From a virus, in IMG/VR virus record IMGVR_UViG_3300030393_000017, positions 1 through 33,646 of that record: DNA of 33,646 bases. One strand, 5' to 3'. The position numbers and the translations under genes were made by a program. Positions 31,532 to 33,646 of the stretch are shown one piece after another; position 1 is the first letter of the stretch; the number at the start of each line of letters is the position of its first letter. Below the pieces are notes generated by a model that saw only the letters and a list, made by a program, of their open reading frames with translations, made no database searches and was not told the origin of the DNA.

Positions 31532-33646
31532 TTAAGCTTTAAGAATTATTTTCTTTTCAATTCCAAGCCTTTTCATTTTAGCAAATAGTGTCTTATCTTT
31601 CATCTGTAAAATTGTTGCGGCGCCATTTGGCCCACTAACTCGCCAATTGGTATAATCAAGCACTTCAATTATATAATCTCTTTGCTTTGCTTCAAAAGAT
31701 TTAAAATCGTTAGGGCTTATTATAACATCTTTATCAGGCATCCAACTTCCTGGTTTCAAAGTTGTTCCATTCTCTACTATTACTGCGCGCTCTATTAAAT
31801 TTTCCAATTCTCTTATATTGCCTGGAAAATTATATTCCATCAAAATTTTAAGAGTTTTTTTTGATAATCGTTTAAATGACTTACCTGCTTTTATCGAATA
31901 TTTTTCCAAAAAGAATTGTGCTAAAAGAGGTATGTCTCCTTTGCGAGCGCGTAGTGGTATATTATATATTGGAAATACATTCAAGCGGTAATAAAGATCC
32001 TCTCTAAACTTACCTTTGCTTAGCATTTCCTTTAAATCTCTATTAGTTGCAGCAATTATTCGAACATCAACTTTTAGTGTTTTAATGCCACCTAGTTCAT
32101 CATATTCACCTTCTTGCAAAACTCTTAAAAGTTTAGATTGAAGCTTTAAAGACAATTCTCCTATTTCATCGAGAAAAATTGTTCCTCCATCAGCAAGCGT
32201 AAATTTCCCTTGCTTATCTGTTACAGCACCTGTAAAAGCACCTTTTTTATGACCAAAGAGTTCACTTTCTATAAGTTCGTTGGGTAAGGTAGCACAATTC
32301 ACTTTTATAAGTGGTCTTTTTTTTCTTAGACTATTAGAATGTATCGCAGTGGCTAATAATTCCTTGCCTGTTCCAGATTCACCAGTAATTAGTACGGTAG
32401 CAGTCGTGGGGGCTACTTGATTTACCTGTTCTAAAACCTTTTCATAAGCTTTACTTTTACAGATAATATTATCCGAATTAATCTTCCTGCTTATTTCTTC
32501 CTGTAGATATTCATTCTCATTTTCAAGTCGATCTTTTAGTGACTTGATCTCCTCCAATGCCTCATACAGCTTTAGGCCCTGCTCTTTTTGGGTTGTAATA
32601 TCTCGGACAACAGAACAGACATAATTTTCTCCCTTATATTTTAAATGATTAGAAATTATTTCTACGGGGAATTGAGTCCGATCTTTTCTTTCGATAGACC
32701 AATCAAACCGTTGAAACCCTATTTTTTCAATATTTTCAAAATGAGCATCATAGAAATCTGCTGAAACCATTGTATCCAGTTCAAACATGCTCATTTTATC
32801 AAGTTCTTTTTTAGAAAATCCTAACTTATCAATTAAAGATTTACTATAATGCAAGAGGTCTCCTTTTATATTATAGACATAAATCAAATCTTGCACATTG
32901 TCAATGATATTTTTATATAGTGATAAATTGCTTTCTTTGTGTTTTGTCTCGGTGACATCTTGATAAATCCCTAACACTTTATAAATTTTATCGCCCTTCA
33001 AAACAGGTTTGGCGATAACTCTAATATATCTAGGTGGTGAGGCTTTACTTTCAAAAATTTCATCAAAAACATGGGCATTCCTGATTACTTTTCCAAGTAA
33101 TGATTTGAACTTTTCACTGTCTTTAAATTTATGAACAATTTTAGAGGGAGTTAAATCTTGCGAGTCAGTGGTGTTAAAAATTTTTAGAGCACCAGTGGTT
33201 GCTAAAATAGATCCATCCTGTAAGTTCAACTCCCAACCTCCAATATTTGCAATCGTTTGGGTGTTATCAATTAACTTTTTATAAAAGCTCGATACTACTA
33301 TATCATTTACTATTGCACAAATAAATTTTGTTCCATTATATGAGAAAGACTGAGCCAGAACCTCAGCTTCATAAAATTTACCTCCCTTGGTTTTGTGGGT
33401 AACATTGAAACGAAGACTCCCTTTCTTGTGGACTTCCTCCCAATGATTTTTCCAACTTTCAGGGGTGACAGTAATATTGATATCAGGAATTGATAGCATT
33501 TCACATTCTTTTTTATTATACTCTATTGTCTCACGAAACTTTGCATTGCAATAAATTAAATTACCATCAATATCTATCCAAACCATCTCAAAAGGTAACC
33601 GCTCTACCAGCTGACCCTTTATGTCCAATTCACCAATCTTATCCAT
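31532..33646 (-). CDS. PAS-domain sigma-54-dependent transcriptional activator
   Basis: The visible 704 residues read as a cytoplasmic sensor-activator. PAS domains lie at about residues 12-115, 125-235 and 240-355, then a coiled linker (EEIKSLKDRLENENEYLQEE, about 365-385). The AAA+ domain has Walker A GESGTGKE (about 424-431), the sigma-54 contact loop GAFTGA and Walker B TIFLDEIGE. A C-terminal Fis-type helix-turn-helix follows (about 655-704). Enhancer-binding proteins of this type remodel RNA polymerase carrying sigma-54 in response to a PAS-sensed signal. It is host-type, not phage. The ATG is the very last codon of the window, so translation could begin further upstream outside it. Confidence 0.9.
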   Translation of the reverse strand: MDKIGELDIKGQLVERLPFEMVWIDIDGNLIYCNAKFRETIEYNKKECEMLSIPDINITVTPESWKNHWEEVHKKGSLRFNVTHKTKGGKFYEAEVLAQSFSYNGTKFICAIVNDIVVSSFYKKLIDNTQTIANIGGWELNLQDGSILATTGALKIFNTTDSQDLTPSKIVHKFKDSEKFKSLLGKVIRNAHVFDEIFESKASPPRYIRVIAKPVLKGDKIYKVLGIYQDVTETKHKESNLSLYKNIIDNVQDLIYVYNIKGDLLHYSKSLIDKLGFSKKELDKMSMFELDTMVSADFYDAHFENIEKIGFQRFDWSIERKDRTQFPVEIISNHLKYKGENYVCSVVRDITTQKEQGLKLYEALEEIKSLKDRLENENEYLQEEISRKINSDNIICKSKAYEKVLEQVNQVAPTTATVLITGESGTGKELLATAIHSNSLRKKRPLIKVNCATLPNELIESELFGHKKGAFTGAVTDKQGKFTLADGGTIFLDEIGELSLKLQSKLLRVLQEGEYDELGGIKTLKVDVRIIAATNRDLKEMLSKGKFREDLYYRLNVFPIYNIPLRARKGDIPLLAQFFLEKYSIKAGKSFKRLSKKTLKILMEYNFPGNIRELENLIERAVIVENGTTLKPGSWMPDKDVIISPNDFKSFEAKQRDYIIEVLDYTNWRVSGPNGAATILQMKDKTLFAKMKRLGIEKKIILKA

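Overview
The window is most of one prophage of a long-tailed siphovirus in a Bacteroidota (probably Flavobacteriaceae) chromosome, plus a short stretch of host DNA on the right. The assignment to this phylum rests on four things. The DNA is strongly AT-rich. TAnnTTTG promoter -7 elements precede two phage operons. A lipoprotein starts its mature part with CQKDD, a Bacteroidota surface-export signal. One tail protein carries an SprB-like repeat. I cannot name the species.

Layout. 1-980 (minus): a two-gene cassette of an Mrr-like nuclease and a membrane-anchored TIR-like protein. 1155-4866 (plus): packaging genes (small terminase, small ORF, large terminase broken by a stop codon, portal). 4881-6109: a separate unit of two membrane-protein genes with a perfect palindrome at its start and a terminator at its end. 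6125-16061 (plus): scaffold-like protein, decoration protein, major capsid, connector and completion genes, major tail protein, tail assembly genes and a 1436-residue tape measure. 16122-18181 (minus): cargo genes for a secreted protein and a surface lipoprotein with an HExxH metallopeptidase motif. 18356-22609 (plus): distal tail genes, the first broken by two lesions. 22786-24093 (minus): two more membrane-protein genes. 24202-29284 (plus): tail fibre genes, one with leucine-rich repeats, then lysis genes (small membrane proteins, holin, M15 endolysin, spanin-like protein). 29319-30533 (minus): tyrosine integrase. 30596-31404: a recombination scar with 3' halves of tRNA-Met and tRNA-Asn genes, their terminators and an integrase fragment. 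31532-33646 (minus): a host-type PAS/sigma-54 activator.

How it works together. The structural genes follow the usual order packaging, head, connector, tail, fibre, lysis. The two cleanest phage promoters (before 6197 and before 24202) share a 19-bp inverted-repeat motif where a -33 box would be expected, which suggests one activator switches on both blocks. Cargo genes sit at several seams, mostly on the opposite strand or bounded by their own signals, as expected of genes expressed from the lysogen. Three lesions (large terminase stop, distal tail frameshift, 16-bp tandem duplication) suggest the phage can no longer make infectious particles, while all cargo frames remain open. No repressor, replication or early genes are visible; they presumably lie to the left of the window.
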